From contig JAHHIC010000082.1 in NCBI GenBank assembly GCA_019359035.1, positions 16,675-80,674 of the forward strand: a stretch of 64,000 bases of DNA, in the 5' to 3' direction. The position numbers and the translations under genes are program-made. The notes beneath the pieces were generated by a model. The model had not been told where the DNA came from. It saw only the letters and a list, made by a program, of their open reading frames with translations, and did no database searches. The DNA comes from Scytonematopsis contorta HA4267-MV1 (GTDB lineage: Bacteria > Cyanobacteriota > Cyanobacteriia > Cyanobacteriales > Nostocaceae). This document shows positions 45,082-54,018 of the stretch, piece after piece (position 1 is the stretch's first letter; every line of letters starts with the position of its first letter).

Positions 45082-45906
45082 TCAAATATCGCTAGTTAAA
45101 ATAAAACGCCAATCGCTCTCATCCATTCCATGACTAACAACGCTAGCACTAGCATTAGGATAAATTCCTTTATCAGCCAAAATCTCAGCTAGCTTATCAT
45201 TAGCTGGAACACAAAACATATGTATATAACCAGGCATTATTTCGGAATCACCTTTACTAACAGAATCTCCCCATTGAACATGCAATAAAGGTAAATTTTC
45301 TCCAGTACTTTGCAGTTTTAAATCTTTAACTCCTTTGAGTGACAAATAAGAAATAACTCCTCTATGTTCAACCAATAAAGATTCCAAACGACTCATAGTT
45401 GCTGCATCTAAACTGTAAATTCCCAACTGAGCAGTACAACTAAATTTAACCGGAGAAAATTTCTCCAGAACTCGAACATAACGATTAGGACTACCCTCTC
45501 CAGGATTCATAGAAATTGCATAACCGCAATTGCACTTGGTAATATCTTGCAAAATAGCATGAGCCAAAATCCGCAAAGAAAGAAATTGACGTTGATAGTC
45601 AGGATGCACCTTTAAATCACAGAGATACCAAGCCGGACGAGTTTCCTCACCTTGATTATAAGAAACTTGACGCAGTATCCCAGCACCAACCGCAGCAACA
45701 CGAGGAGAAGAAACATTTCCATATTCAAAATCTAATGCTGTGTAGTAATTAACTTCTCCCAAGCGGTCAAAAAAGGCAAAGTAATCTAATCCGTGGTCTA
45801 TTTGAAAAAAATCATCACCCAAAGGATAAGTCGCATATTGTTCTATCGCAACAATTCCTGCTTGGAAATCCGTACGTTCTTCAAAAGTAATGCGGTGAAA
45901 TTTCAT
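45082..45906 (-). CDS. GNAT-like N-acyltransferase, DUF3419-associated
   Basis: A 274-residue protein. The middle (WYLCDLKVHPDYQRQFLSLRILAHAIL, about 93-119) matches GNAT motif A, in which the QRQ(F/R)xS loop would bind acyl-CoA pyrophosphate, although the usual Q/RxxGxG/A is degenerate here. The C-terminal part is beta-rich and not recognised. It is the last gene of a minus-strand group with DUF3419, a di-iron enzyme and a desaturase (109 bp after the DUF3419 stop, with a palindrome in the gap). Acyl donor and acceptor unknown. Confidence 0.6.
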   Translation of the reverse strand: MKFHRITFEERTDFQAGIVAIEQYATYPLGDDFFQIDHGLDYFAFFDRLGEVNYYTALDFEYGNVSSPRVAAVGAGILRQVSYNQGEETRPAWYLCDLKVHPDYQRQFLSLRILAHAILQDITKCNCGYAISMNPGEGSPNRYVRVLEKFSPVKFSCTAQLGIYSLDAATMSRLESLLVEHRGVISYLSLKGVKDLKLQSTGENLPLLHVQWGDSVSKGDSEIMPGYIHMFCVPANDKLAEILADKGIYPNASASVVSHGMDESDWRFILTSDI

Positions 45907-45962
45907 AATAGAATAAATAAAAAGCTAATATACTTTGTAAACTAAATAGAATTTATTTTTAT

Positions 45963-46004
45963 TCCCCCTTCCCTAGTAGGGAAGGGGGGTAGGGGGGTTA
46001 GGTT
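45963..46004. repeat. CCCCCTTCCC/GGGAAGGGGG palindromic repeat
   Basis: The third strong copy of the element, here between the DUF3419 and GNAT genes, with a TAGTA loop. As between leuC and leuD it lies inside a likely operon. Confidence 0.9.
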
Positions 46005-46015
46005 CTGCGTACAGT

Positions 46016-47101
46016 CTAATAATTAAACCCAACCACAACTTCGCGATAGAAAAAAGAACGGTCAATTTGTAGTAAATTTTCGCAAAATTCTTTATCTACA
46101 GGCAAATGCTTGTTCATAATTTCCGCGAGATAGTGGTCTCCATTCAGCCTTCGTCCAATTAAAGCACCACCAGGCTTGAGACAGGAAACTGCCGTTTTCA
46201 ACATTTGATTTAGCTTTACTAAAGGCATCCAGTCAGATATGTTAGAAAATTGAATCAAATCAAACTTAGCAACCTCAGCCAATTCCGGCATTTTTTCCGC
46301 GAAAGCTCCTTGATGGAGTCGCAAACGCTCAGTACCCAAAGAACGAATTACTTTTTGGGCTGATGGTTGTAAATATATAGGGACTCCTTCCACTCCTGTA
46401 GAATAGCAATCCTTCCAAACCTGAGTTAAAAAGTAGTTATCAGGAGAAAACCGCTTCAATGCTCTTGCGAACACATCCGCAAAATGTTCACCAAAACTTC
46501 TATCCATCGAGTAATTAACTGGTGCTTCCCCAAAAGTTTTCGCTAATTTGTCTCGTTCAAATATACTTTCAAAAATTGATTGCCATTCCGCATGTCCCGA
46601 AGAATCTTTGGGTGACTCTAGTGGGTTTAAGCCTAAATCCGCTATTTTTGCAGCCAGTTCTCTAAATAACTGCTCAAATTTTCCAACTCGATTAACTCCG
46701 AATGCTATTTCTTCCTGTCGCTTATCCCAAAAGGCTTTTGTCAATTCCGGCAAATGCGATCGCAATTTTGTGTAAAGCAGTAATCGTTCTGTTTCTGGAG
46801 TAGCAACATCAGCACCGATTAACTGTAACTGTTCATCTAAACATAAATGTAATAAAGCTTGTCGTCGTAGTTCAACCAAATGTAACTGAGCTGGGTTAAG
46901 GTCTACAGCTTCTATTTCGAGTTGGGGAATAGTCAATAAACTTAGCGCAGTACAACCACCAGAGGCAATTATCAGTGTTTTTAAAGTTTCTTCGTTAGTT
47001 TGATTACGGGAGAAAAGTAATTGCTTGACAACTGTAAGCTCAATAAGAGGGTCTTCCCGCACTTGAGAAAAAGCTAGCTCAGAAACAGGGCAGTAAATCA
47101 T
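46016..47101 (-). CDS. DUF3419 / BtaA-like SAM-dependent transferase
   Basis: A 361-residue protein. The N-terminal pattern (FSQVREDPLIELTVVKQ, then IIASGGCTALSLL and VDLNPAQLHLVELRRQALLHL) is that of DUF3419, the family of BtaA. BtaA moves a 3-amino-3-carboxypropyl group from SAM to diacylglycerol in betaine lipid synthesis. FDLIQFSNISDWMP and CLKPGGALIGRRLNGD are methyltransferase-fold motifs 4-5. The frame begins at 47128, but the Met at 47101 gives a better start. It overlaps the upstream di-iron gene by 23 bp, so translation is probably coupled. Betaine lipids are not typical of cyanobacteria, so the acceptor may differ. Confidence 0.72.
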   Translation of the reverse strand: MIYCPVSELAFSQVREDPLIELTVVKQLLFSRNQTNEETLKTLIIASGGCTALSLLTIPQLEIEAVDLNPAQLHLVELRRQALLHLCLDEQLQLIGADVATPETERLLLYTKLRSHLPELTKAFWDKRQEEIAFGVNRVGKFEQLFRELAAKIADLGLNPLESPKDSSGHAEWQSIFESIFERDKLAKTFGEAPVNYSMDRSFGEHFADVFARALKRFSPDNYFLTQVWKDCYSTGVEGVPIYLQPSAQKVIRSLGTERLRLHQGAFAEKMPELAEVAKFDLIQFSNISDWMPLVKLNQMLKTAVSCLKPGGALIGRRLNGDHYLAEIMNKHLPVDKEFCENLLQIDRSFFYREVVVGFNY

Positions 47102-47873
47102 TATACAAACTCCAAAAATAGTGAGCACCTAGAACAAGCCCTTGAGCAACTTGAGCGCGAGAGCGAGATTCGTCCCAAGCAGGGGTAGCTAGCATCAGTA
47201 AATCTCTAGAATGTTCAGTATCTAGTTTTTCATGAACAGCATAGTGAGATTGACTTCCAGGAGTAGTCCAACTACGATGCAGAAGAGTCTGAGCAATATT
47301 AGCACTAATTCCTATATACAAGTACTCAATAATACCTAACATTGCGCTTCCACTTTCTGGTTGTTGCGTGATGCAGTAAGTCAAAATCGACTGATTGAAT
47401 GCTAGCACTGAAGTAGTACAAGGCGTATTTAATTCTAATGCATTACTCCCCAAAGCTTGGAGATATTGCTGAAATGTATACTTATGAGAACGTAAGATGG
47501 AACCAGACCCATGTTCTTCAGCAATATTTTCAAATATTGGTAACCGCTTTTCTAACTGGGGGATTTTTGCTAAGACAGCAGCTAAAGGTTGGGAGAAACA
47601 CTCGACAGCAAAGCGAAAAGGTAACTGACTTTGACGAAATTCTTCGCGAGAAGTTCCAGAAGCTTGCATCCAAGTTATATAAGGATGATGAGAAAAATTA
47701 TAAATCTCAGCAACTCGATTTATGGCTATTTCTAAAGTGGAATAATTTACAAGCTCTTCCCATGTTAGCTGAGGGACAGTCTTTTTATGCTCTAGTTGTT
47801 GCATACTAACTACGTGAACCGAAAGTTTTTTAAAAGGGTAGACACGAGACAAGAAGTTTGGAGATGGAGTCAT
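47079..47873 (-). CDS. Haem-oxygenase-fold di-iron oxidase/oxygenase (HDO)
   Basis: A 264-residue helical protein of the iron-containing redox enzyme group (TenA/haem-oxygenase fold). Candidate iron ligands are Glu91 (FAVECFSQP), Glu120/His121 (NIAEEHGSG), Glu183 (GIIEYLYIG), His214, Asp218 and His221 (HEKLDTEHSRDL). Known members split fatty acids to alkenes (UndA) or oxidise amino-acid-like substrates in natural product pathways. The gene follows a fatty acid desaturase by 22 bp and overlaps the DUF3419 gene. A later start at the Met 23 codons in is possible. Substrate unknown. Confidence 0.72.
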   Translation of the reverse strand: MTPSPNFLSRVYPFKKLSVHVVSMQQLEHKKTVPQLTWEELVNYSTLEIAINRVAEIYNFSHHPYITWMQASGTSREEFRQSQLPFRFAVECFSQPLAAVLAKIPQLEKRLPIFENIAEEHGSGSILRSHKYTFQQYLQALGSNALELNTPCTTSVLAFNQSILTYCITQQPESGSAMLGIIEYLYIGISANIAQTLLHRSWTTPGSQSHYAVHEKLDTEHSRDLLMLATPAWDESRSRAQVAQGLVLGAHYFWSLYNDLLPCF

Positions 47874-47895
47874 GATGATTTTTTATGATATTTTT

Positions 47896-48846
47896 TTAGT
47901 TTTTAATTGCTAGGCTACCAACAGACGAACGACTGAAAGTGGCTAAGATAAAATCACGGACAAAAACTAAATATGAAGTCACATAAGGAGCATCATGAGA
48001 AATTAATTCTTCTTTGAGTTCCTTATGTAAACGAGGAAGGTTATACCAGGGGACTGCTGGATATAAATGATGTTCTAGATGATAGTTCTCGTTACACATA
48101 AAAAAGCGGGTAACGGGATTACTGATAATTGTCCGGGTTCCTTTAATTAAGTCCCATTCGTTTTCTAGTAAGGTGTGTTGAGTCATCCCCCTAATATTGA
48201 CCATCGTATTGATGAACAACATAGGGATTAACCAACCATGAAGGAGAAACTCATTGGAGATTGGAGATAGTATTACGCTAATAATTAAAAGTGCTAACAA
48301 AGCGACTTCAATAGTAATCCAAATTTTATCTGTGCTATCTCCTTGACGAAATCCTAAAATAGGAATCATAGTTATATACACCGGATAACCAATAATCAAA
48401 CGTCCCCAATGCATTAAAAACAATAACCAAGACCATTTTGTATAATTATTATAATAATCGGGGTCACCTTCCAAACCTAAATGCTTGTGATGCTTTAAGT
48501 GCAGTACTTTATAAGCGGAAAAGTTCTGCAACACTGGTAGAGCGCACATAATACTTAAAGCTCGATTCCAATGAAATTTTTTTGAAAGTACACCATGTAC
48601 TCCTTCATGAGTAAACAAACTAATACCGTGTAACGAAGCTGCTGCTAACAAATAAAATGGCAAACATGCTAAATAGCACCAGGGAGTTTCTAAATAGGTC
48701 GCAATTAATAATGTTATACAAGCAGCAATTACATACAAAATAACAAAAACAACTATTCGGGTATAGTGACGCTCTTGTATCTGATGTAAATCTCTCAGCA
48801 AATCAGGATTTACTTTGGGCTTTTCTTTATTTGTTACTTCCAACAT
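47896..48846 (-). CDS. Membrane fatty-acid-desaturase-type di-iron enzyme
   Basis: A 316-residue integral membrane protein with the three His boxes: HEGVH at 80-84, HLKHH at 116-120 and HLEHH at 256-260, plus His224. Four or more membrane segments are visible (about 31-50, 55-75, 150-170, 182-212). The family desaturates or hydroxylates acyl chains or carotenoid-like lipids; the spacing is nearer to the delta-12/sphingolipid type than to the acyl-lipid DesA type. It is the first gene of the minus-strand group with the HDO, DUF3419 and GNAT genes. Regiochemistry cannot be told. Confidence 0.85.
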   Translation of the reverse strand: MLEVTNKEKPKVNPDLLRDLHQIQERHYTRIVVFVILYVIAACITLLIATYLETPWCYLACLPFYLLAAASLHGISLFTHEGVHGVLSKKFHWNRALSIMCALPVLQNFSAYKVLHLKHHKHLGLEGDPDYYNNYTKWSWLLFLMHWGRLIIGYPVYITMIPILGFRQGDSTDKIWITIEVALLALLIISVILSPISNEFLLHGWLIPMLFINTMVNIRGMTQHTLLENEWDLIKGTRTIISNPVTRFFMCNENYHLEHHLYPAVPWYNLPRLHKELKEELISHDAPYVTSYLVFVRDFILATFSRSSVGSLAIKN

Positions 48847-49038
48847 ATATTATTGTAAAAATTAATTTTTAATTAGAGAAGAACTAAGATTAAACATTTT
48901 TCAATGAGAATATTTTCTAGAATATCTACAATTGAAATAGTATTTTGCTTGAACTTGTATATATTTGTATTTTGCGTAAATACATTCTAGCTTACAGTTT
49001 TCTTTTGTCAATTGCTATTTATATAACACGACACCATG

Positions 49039-49063
49039 TAGAGACGTGACATGTCACGTCTTT
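49039..49063. repeat. GTAGAGACG-family palindrome
   Basis: GAGACGTGAC and GTCACGTC arms around AT, between codA's 3' end and the desaturase promoter. Same sequence as the copy at 43901. Confidence 0.9.
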
Positions 49064-49102
49064 AATCTTTAGTTTTTAATCTTTAATATTTAATCTTTAC
49101 AT

Positions 49103-50329
49103 TTAAACCCTATTTAAAAGATTTCCCCGAGAAATTACGTAGCGAGGAGCAGTTCTCAGACGAATAGCATCATAGCGATTACTTACATCTAAAACAATTA
49201 AATTAGCTTTTTTCCCAATCTCCACACCATAATCATTATCTGCTAAATTAAGAGTCTTTGCCCCATTTACCGTAATCATGTCATAACAGGCATTAATTTC
49301 TGACATTCCTGTCATTTGACAAACATGCACACCCATATGAGCGACATCTAACATATTACCAGTACCCAAAACATACCAAGGGTCTTGTACGCAATCATGT
49401 CCAAAGCTCACATTTAGTCCCTGTTGCCAAAGTTCTTTTACTCTGGTTATCCCTCTACGCTTAGGATAATTATCTCCTCGTCCTTGGAGCGTAATATTAA
49501 TTAACGGATTAGCAATAAAATTTATTCTCGCCTGTTGCAAAAAACCCATTAATTTAAAAGCATAAGCATTATTATAAGAACCAAACGCTGTTGTATGGCT
49601 AGCAGTAACTCGCGAACCCATACCACTACGAATAGCGCAAGCAGTCACAACTTCCAAAAATCTTGATTGGTCATCATCAATTTCATCACAATGGATATCA
49701 ATTAAACGGTCATACTGCTGCGCTAACTCAAAAATACGATGTACCGAACGCACTCCATCTTCACGAGTTAGTTCATAATGAGGAATACCACCTACCACAT
49801 CCACACCCATTTCCAAAGCTTTTTCTAAAAGTGTTTCGTTTCCCGAATGAGAATAAATTCCATCTTGAGGAAATGCCACTACCTGTAAAGTAATCCAATC
49901 TTTAACTTCCTCACGTACTTCTAGAAGCGCTTGCAAAGCAATTAACTGTTGTTCGCTTACATCAGCATGGGAACGCACAAACAAAACACCCCATTCCGCT
50001 TGCTGTTTAAGTGTAGCAATCGCTCGCTTTTTCACATCATCAATACTAATTTTTTGCTTGCGTTCTCCCCAAATTTGAATACCCTCAAATAGAGTACCAC
50101 TTTCATTCCAACGTGGCTCACCTGCTGTTAGTGCTGAGTCTAAATGAATATGAGACTCCACAAAAGGGGGAGAAACTAATTTTCCTTGCACATCCAACTC
50201 AACATCAGCCTTTTCATTAATAGAAGAAGCAATCTCAACTATAATACCGTTTTTAATCCCAATATCTACAACACTATCTAAATCAGAAGAAATTAATTTA
50301 GCACCACGCAATAATATATCGTAAGCCAT
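49103..50329 (-). CDS. codA: Cytosine deaminase (amidohydrolase)
   Basis: A 408-residue amidohydrolase that closely follows CodA. His60 and His62 (ESHIHLDSAL) bind metal, as do the His of DIHCDEIDD and the Asp of SFGHDCVQDPWY. The next residues (LGTGNMLDVAHMGVHVCQM) match CodA. It deaminates cytosine to uracil for pyrimidine salvage. Where E. coli has HDDVFDP this protein has HDCVQDP, a change next to the metal Asp that could alter specificity. The frame opens earlier, but Met 50329 starts the conserved YDILLRGAKL. Adjacent to, but not obviously part of, the desaturase group. Confidence 0.9.
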   Translation of the reverse strand: MAYDILLRGAKLISSDLDSVVDIGIKNGIIVEIASSINEKADVELDVQGKLVSPPFVESHIHLDSALTAGEPRWNESGTLFEGIQIWGERKQKISIDDVKKRAIATLKQQAEWGVLFVRSHADVSEQQLIALQALLEVREEVKDWITLQVVAFPQDGIYSHSGNETLLEKALEMGVDVVGGIPHYELTREDGVRSVHRIFELAQQYDRLIDIHCDEIDDDQSRFLEVVTACAIRSGMGSRVTASHTTAFGSYNNAYAFKLMGFLQQARINFIANPLINITLQGRGDNYPKRRGITRVKELWQQGLNVSFGHDCVQDPWYVLGTGNMLDVAHMGVHVCQMTGMSEINACYDMITVNGAKTLNLADNDYGVEIGKKANLIVLDVSNRYDAIRLRTAPRYVISRGNLLNRV

Positions 50330-50474
50330 AGTTAGTAGGGGAGTAAACAATTCAAAATTCAAAATATCTGCAAGGCAGACGCTTCGCGAACAAAATTCAA
50401 AATTGCGAATTTACAGTAGGGGCCGGGGAGTGGGGTAATAACAGTTTTAGTATTTAGCTACGTTATTTTACCAT

Positions 50475-50562
50475 AATTTACCAATTACCAATTACCAATT
50501 ACCAATTACCAATTACCAATTACCAATTACCAATTACCAATTACCAATTACCAATTACCATC
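50475..50562. repeat. Long ACCAATT heptamer array
   Basis: About twelve near-perfect ACCAATT units, the longest heptamer array in the window. Its right end supplies the last codons and TAA stop of the minus-strand kinase-like gene. The unit holds a stop on the minus strand in every frame once three copies are present. Confidence 0.95.
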
Positions 50563-51209
50563 TTTTTAATGGAACCCAGCTTTCGATAAACTTTGCGAAC
50601 AACATCCAGAAGAAAATAGGGTATTTTAAGCTTTAGTGGACTAAGAATAGGAAGATACAGCCAGTAGTAAGCTCTTTTTAAATTTTCCCACTTAGCGCAT
50701 TTCTCTTGATGAAGAAAATCGGAAACATCAACAACAAACCCCCGACCTTCAAACATCATTACATTGCGTCCATGAATATCATGGGGGTAAAGACCTCGAC
50801 CTCTAGCATAATCTAGAGCTTGGTCGATATCTCTAATTACCTGCTTTGGGATACGTAAACCCCGATGGATAGCATCATAGAAAGTTACACCGTATAACCG
50901 TTTCAAAATTAAAAAATCTTTCCCCGCATACAAACATTCAGAAAACGCAGGGTGGGAACCCAAACGCTCGTAAACTTCAACTTCTTCCTCAAAACCCGGT
51001 CTTCCAGATGCGTAAATTTTTACTACGACCTCTGGATAGTCGGGGTGATATACCACTGCAGCATAGTTTCCTGTCCCAATACGCTTCCAAGGTAAAGGAA
51101 GGTGACGAATTTCTACAGGGTTACGGGGGTCAACGCTCTCGATTCTGAACTCAGGGAGTAGCTCCTTGTGGACGCTTTTGATTAGGTCGTTTATATAGGA
51201 TTTATCCAT
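50541..51209 (-). CDS. Small protein-kinase-like fold protein
   Basis: A 222-residue protein with a compact kinase-like fold. RIGTGNYAAVV (about 43-53) is the glycine loop, Lys64 (VVVKIYA) the ATP lysine, HDIHGRNVMM (about 143-152) a catalytic-loop version with His and Asn, and VVDVSDF the metal-binding DFG equivalent. It lacks the full C-lobe and resembles RIO/Kdo-kinase-like small kinases. A basic, hydrophobic C-terminus (LKLKIPYFLLDVVRKVYRKLG) may touch membrane. The last residues IGNW are encoded by a heptamer array. Substrate unknown. Confidence 0.7.
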   Translation of the reverse strand: MDKSYINDLIKSVHKELLPEFRIESVDPRNPVEIRHLPLPWKRIGTGNYAAVVYHPDYPEVVVKIYASGRPGFEEEVEVYERLGSHPAFSECLYAGKDFLILKRLYGVTFYDAIHRGLRIPKQVIRDIDQALDYARGRGLYPHDIHGRNVMMFEGRGFVVDVSDFLHQEKCAKWENLKRAYYWLYLPILSPLKLKIPYFLLDVVRKVYRKLGSIKKMVIGNW

Positions 51210-51477
51210 ATGGGATAAGTATTTATTAAGTTAAGTGGTTGGTGTGAATCCAATACATTATGCCACCCAGCTTAACTATCATTCGACTCTACTGCAAAGT
51301 CAACTTATTTTATAACCTGCTGATAAACCACGCAGGTGGGTTTTCCGAGTCGTTGCCGCGATTTCTAATCGCCTGTTGTAATATATACGACAACATTTTT
51401 TTATGCTCGCTCCATAGAAATATAAAGGCTAGCATTTCACATGCCAGCCCACAAAAGAAAGGATTTTTTGGAAAAAT

Positions 51478-53517
51478 TTAAGCAACTACTTGGATGTTTG
51501 TATTACTCAAAGCCGCTTTGTCATAAAAAGTTGCAATCTGTACTGCTGCGATACGACCTGTTCCATCTGCATCAAAGAACAAATTACCTGTCTGTTGATT
51601 GTAAATAAAACGGTCACTTGCTGTTACTGCACTGCTACCTAATCTAAACTGGCTCGAATCCAGTGTACCCAGAGACTGATTCAATCCAAATTCTAATTTT
51701 GAGAGAACAATTTTGTCTTGAGTAATATTGAATTCAACAATTTTGTCGAACTCCCCAGTGACAGTATCGGTTAAATAATAAGAATCGCGACCACCCCCTC
51801 CACTCAATGAATCTTGACCTTTTCCACCGATAAGAGAATCATTGCCATCATAACCCCACAACCTATCATTACCAGCATCACCAAAGAGAGTATCGTTACC
51901 AGCATGACCACCTAAAATATCGTTACCATCTCCACCTCTGAGGACATCGTTACCCAAATACCCATCGAGTCTGTCATTCCCACCTTTACCAAAAATACTA
52001 TCATCAGCATTTCCACCTGCGAGAGTATCATTTGCTTCTGTACCCACAATCTGTGAACTGGGTGGCTGTGGATTAGGTGGCTGGGGAGTGACTTTATTGG
52101 GGGTAACTTTAATACCAGGTAAAGCATTAAGTTCTGTATCGCTTAAAGCCTCTCCACCAAAGTCTGAATAAAGTGCGGCTAATGCTCCAGTTAAGGCTGC
52201 ATTTCCCCAAGTAGATGGTTCGTTAGCCTGATAATTAGGACGTTCATCAGTGTAAGCGTAATCATTCGGAGCGGTGGGACCACCAACTAATGCACCATAT
52301 AGAATGTGGCGATTAGGTGACTGACTATTAAAAGTACTCCAACTACCGTCAAAGGAAGCTCTATGATGCGCTCTCTGGGGAGATTTATCACCAAATCCAA
52401 CCATGTAACTGAAGTTAGTGGGATTCTTACCCAGCATATAGTCTATTTGTCCCTTAGCAAAGTTGGAATAGCTGGAACCGTTATTATTTACAGTGTCCCC
52501 ATATACTAATGCTAAGAAACTGGCTGAAGCACTATTCTTTAAAGACCCCCATTGAGAAATATGTGCTAATCCACCAGGGGTATACTTAGGTATAGTCCCA
52601 TTGACCCAACCATTCAGCCACCCTTCAACTGAAGTTTTGTATTGAGCTTTGTTGGTAATTTGAGATAAAAGAACTGCTGTCCCATACTCGTTATCACTCC
52701 AAGTATGTGTCCATTGACCGAGAGACCAACCACGATTGGAGAGAGTTTGGTAGTAATTTTCGGCTTTTGTAAGATATGTATTGTCGTTAGTTGCCTTTTT
52801 TAACCAAGCAGCACCCCAAGCTAACTCATCGTAAAAGGAACTACCAGAATTGTAATAATTTGCAGCTTGGGGAACGGAATCACTATATTTACCAAGGTGG
52901 GTTTCTGCAAAAGTGAAGAGTTGCTTTGCATTTGTTAATAGAGTGTCAGCATAACCAGGGTCTTTTGCACGAAAAACTATTGAAGCTGCTGCTAAAGATG
53001 CGGCAGTTTGTGCGGCTAAATCTGTTCCTGGATTATTAGGGTCAATTTTGAAAGATGGTCGCGCCCCAGTCATTTTTTCGGGAGTATCCATACTTTTATG
53101 GTCAATTACCGCATCTCCCACCTGTGCCCAAAATTCTTTTGTCCGACCACCTTCGGTTTTATGGGATTTGATAAGGTAATCTGTCCCCCATTTGATGGCA
53201 CTCATTGCTTCATCAAGTTGACCGCTTTTAGTATAAGCATCACGGTACTGAACTACACCCCAACTGAGCATAGTCATGGTCGCAGCCATTGGTAGACCAA
53301 ATTTTACATGGTCACCTGCATCATAATAGCCACCAGTTAAATCTATACCTTTATCAGAACCGTCTTTTAGGGCTGAATCCCCTCTCCATTCAATACGATT
53401 ATTTGCTGGTAATTTACCTGAACGTTGAGCTTCGTAAAACAAAAAAGATTTCTGAAGTGCTTCACCATATCTAAGTGTACTTGCTTGGGAATTGTTTGCT
53501 GTTCCAGAAATACTCAT
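51478..53517 (-). CDS. GH9 cellulase (endoglucanase) with RTX repeats
   Basis: A 679-residue enzyme. The GH9 catalytic domain covers about 15-460: Asp66 and Asp69 (YYDAGDHVKFG), the RAHHR motif at 382-386 and Glu433 in DERPNYQANEPS, the acid. It cleaves beta-1,4-glucan. A Pro-rich linker (about 470-488) leads to RTX calcium-binding nonapeptides (GNDRLDGYLGND, GGDGNDILGG and others, about 494-580) and a C-terminal secretion-like domain rich in Phe and Asp. No N-terminal signal peptide is seen, so type I secretion through the C-terminus is likely. A GH9 enzyme in a cyanobacterium could remodel its own cellulose or act on a host wall. Confidence 0.93.
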   Translation of the reverse strand: MSISGTANNSQASTLRYGEALQKSFLFYEAQRSGKLPANNRIEWRGDSALKDGSDKGIDLTGGYYDAGDHVKFGLPMAATMTMLSWGVVQYRDAYTKSGQLDEAMSAIKWGTDYLIKSHKTEGGRTKEFWAQVGDAVIDHKSMDTPEKMTGARPSFKIDPNNPGTDLAAQTAASLAAASIVFRAKDPGYADTLLTNAKQLFTFAETHLGKYSDSVPQAANYYNSGSSFYDELAWGAAWLKKATNDNTYLTKAENYYQTLSNRGWSLGQWTHTWSDNEYGTAVLLSQITNKAQYKTSVEGWLNGWVNGTIPKYTPGGLAHISQWGSLKNSASASFLALVYGDTVNNNGSSYSNFAKGQIDYMLGKNPTNFSYMVGFGDKSPQRAHHRASFDGSWSTFNSQSPNRHILYGALVGGPTAPNDYAYTDERPNYQANEPSTWGNAALTGALAALYSDFGGEALSDTELNALPGIKVTPNKVTPQPPNPQPPSSQIVGTEANDTLAGGNADDSIFGKGGNDRLDGYLGNDVLRGGDGNDILGGHAGNDTLFGDAGNDRLWGYDGNDSLIGGKGQDSLSGGGGRDSYYLTDTVTGEFDKIVEFNITQDKIVLSKLEFGLNQSLGTLDSSQFRLGSSAVTASDRFIYNQQTGNLFFDADGTGRIAAVQIATFYDKAALSNTNIQVVA

Positions 53518-53590
53518 CAGTTAATAAGTTAAAAGTTTGTAGGACAAATTTGAGCCTTTAAATAAAAAGCTCTTGCAAGTTTGTGATAGG

Positions 53591-53690
53591 TTCGTAGTTG
53601 GGCTTCAGCCCCAAGTTCGTAGTTGGGCTTTAGCCCCAAGTTCGTAGTTGGGCTTTAGCCCCAAGTTCGTAGTTAGGCTTTAGCCCCAAG
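53591..53690. repeat. Four tandem copies of a 25-bp repeat
   Basis: Units begin at 53591, 53616, 53641 and 53666 with TTCGTAGTTGGGCTTTAGCC and end in CCAAG. They differ by one base in copies 1 and 4. GGGCTTTAGCCC inside each is palindromic. There are no spacers, so this is not a CRISPR array. Confidence 0.95.
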
Positions 53691-53724
53691 TTATACAGCG
53701 GATTTTAAGTGAGTACAAAACAAT

Positions 53725-53756
53725 CGGGCGGGCGGGCAGGGATGCCCACCCCACAA
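53725..53756. repeat. TTGTGGGGTGGGCA-family palindromic repeat
   Basis: Read on the minus strand this is TTGTGGGGTGGGCATCCCTG followed by CCCGCCCGCCC; imperfect hairpin of the family at 35802, 41371 and 58282. Confidence 0.8.
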
Positions 53757-54018
53757 GAGTTGTAACATTAAACTGTGTACCTCATTTACCTGCAAAGTGC
53801 TGTATATCATGGCGCTGAAGCGCTACTACAAACCTATTAGTACAAAGCCCCCGATAAATATCCATAGCAATATATGGACGATTATGTACAAGTTGTTTCC
53901 ATTATGTGCAATATCACGGAGAAAAGTATATTTTTTATGCAAATCTTTTATGAAAAATCTCTGAATAAAATTTAATCACACAATACTGAACGTAATAATT
54001 GTTACCCTAGTCTTAAGG

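Larger units (their letters stand above)
53518..54018. other. Repeat-rich intergenic region
   Basis: It contains a 4 x 25-bp tandem array (53591-53690), a TGGGCA-family palindrome (53725-53756) and a GGCGCTGAAGCGC palindrome near 53814, also related to the TAGCGCTTTAGCGCC near 268. No gene is seen. Confidence 0.8.

Noticed and set aside
50475..50562. CRISPR-like array of short repeats
   Set aside because: The unit is 7 bp in unbroken tandem; it is a heptanucleotide array.
53591..53690. CRISPR-like direct repeats
   Set aside because: Copies are contiguous with no spacers, and no cas gene is in the window.
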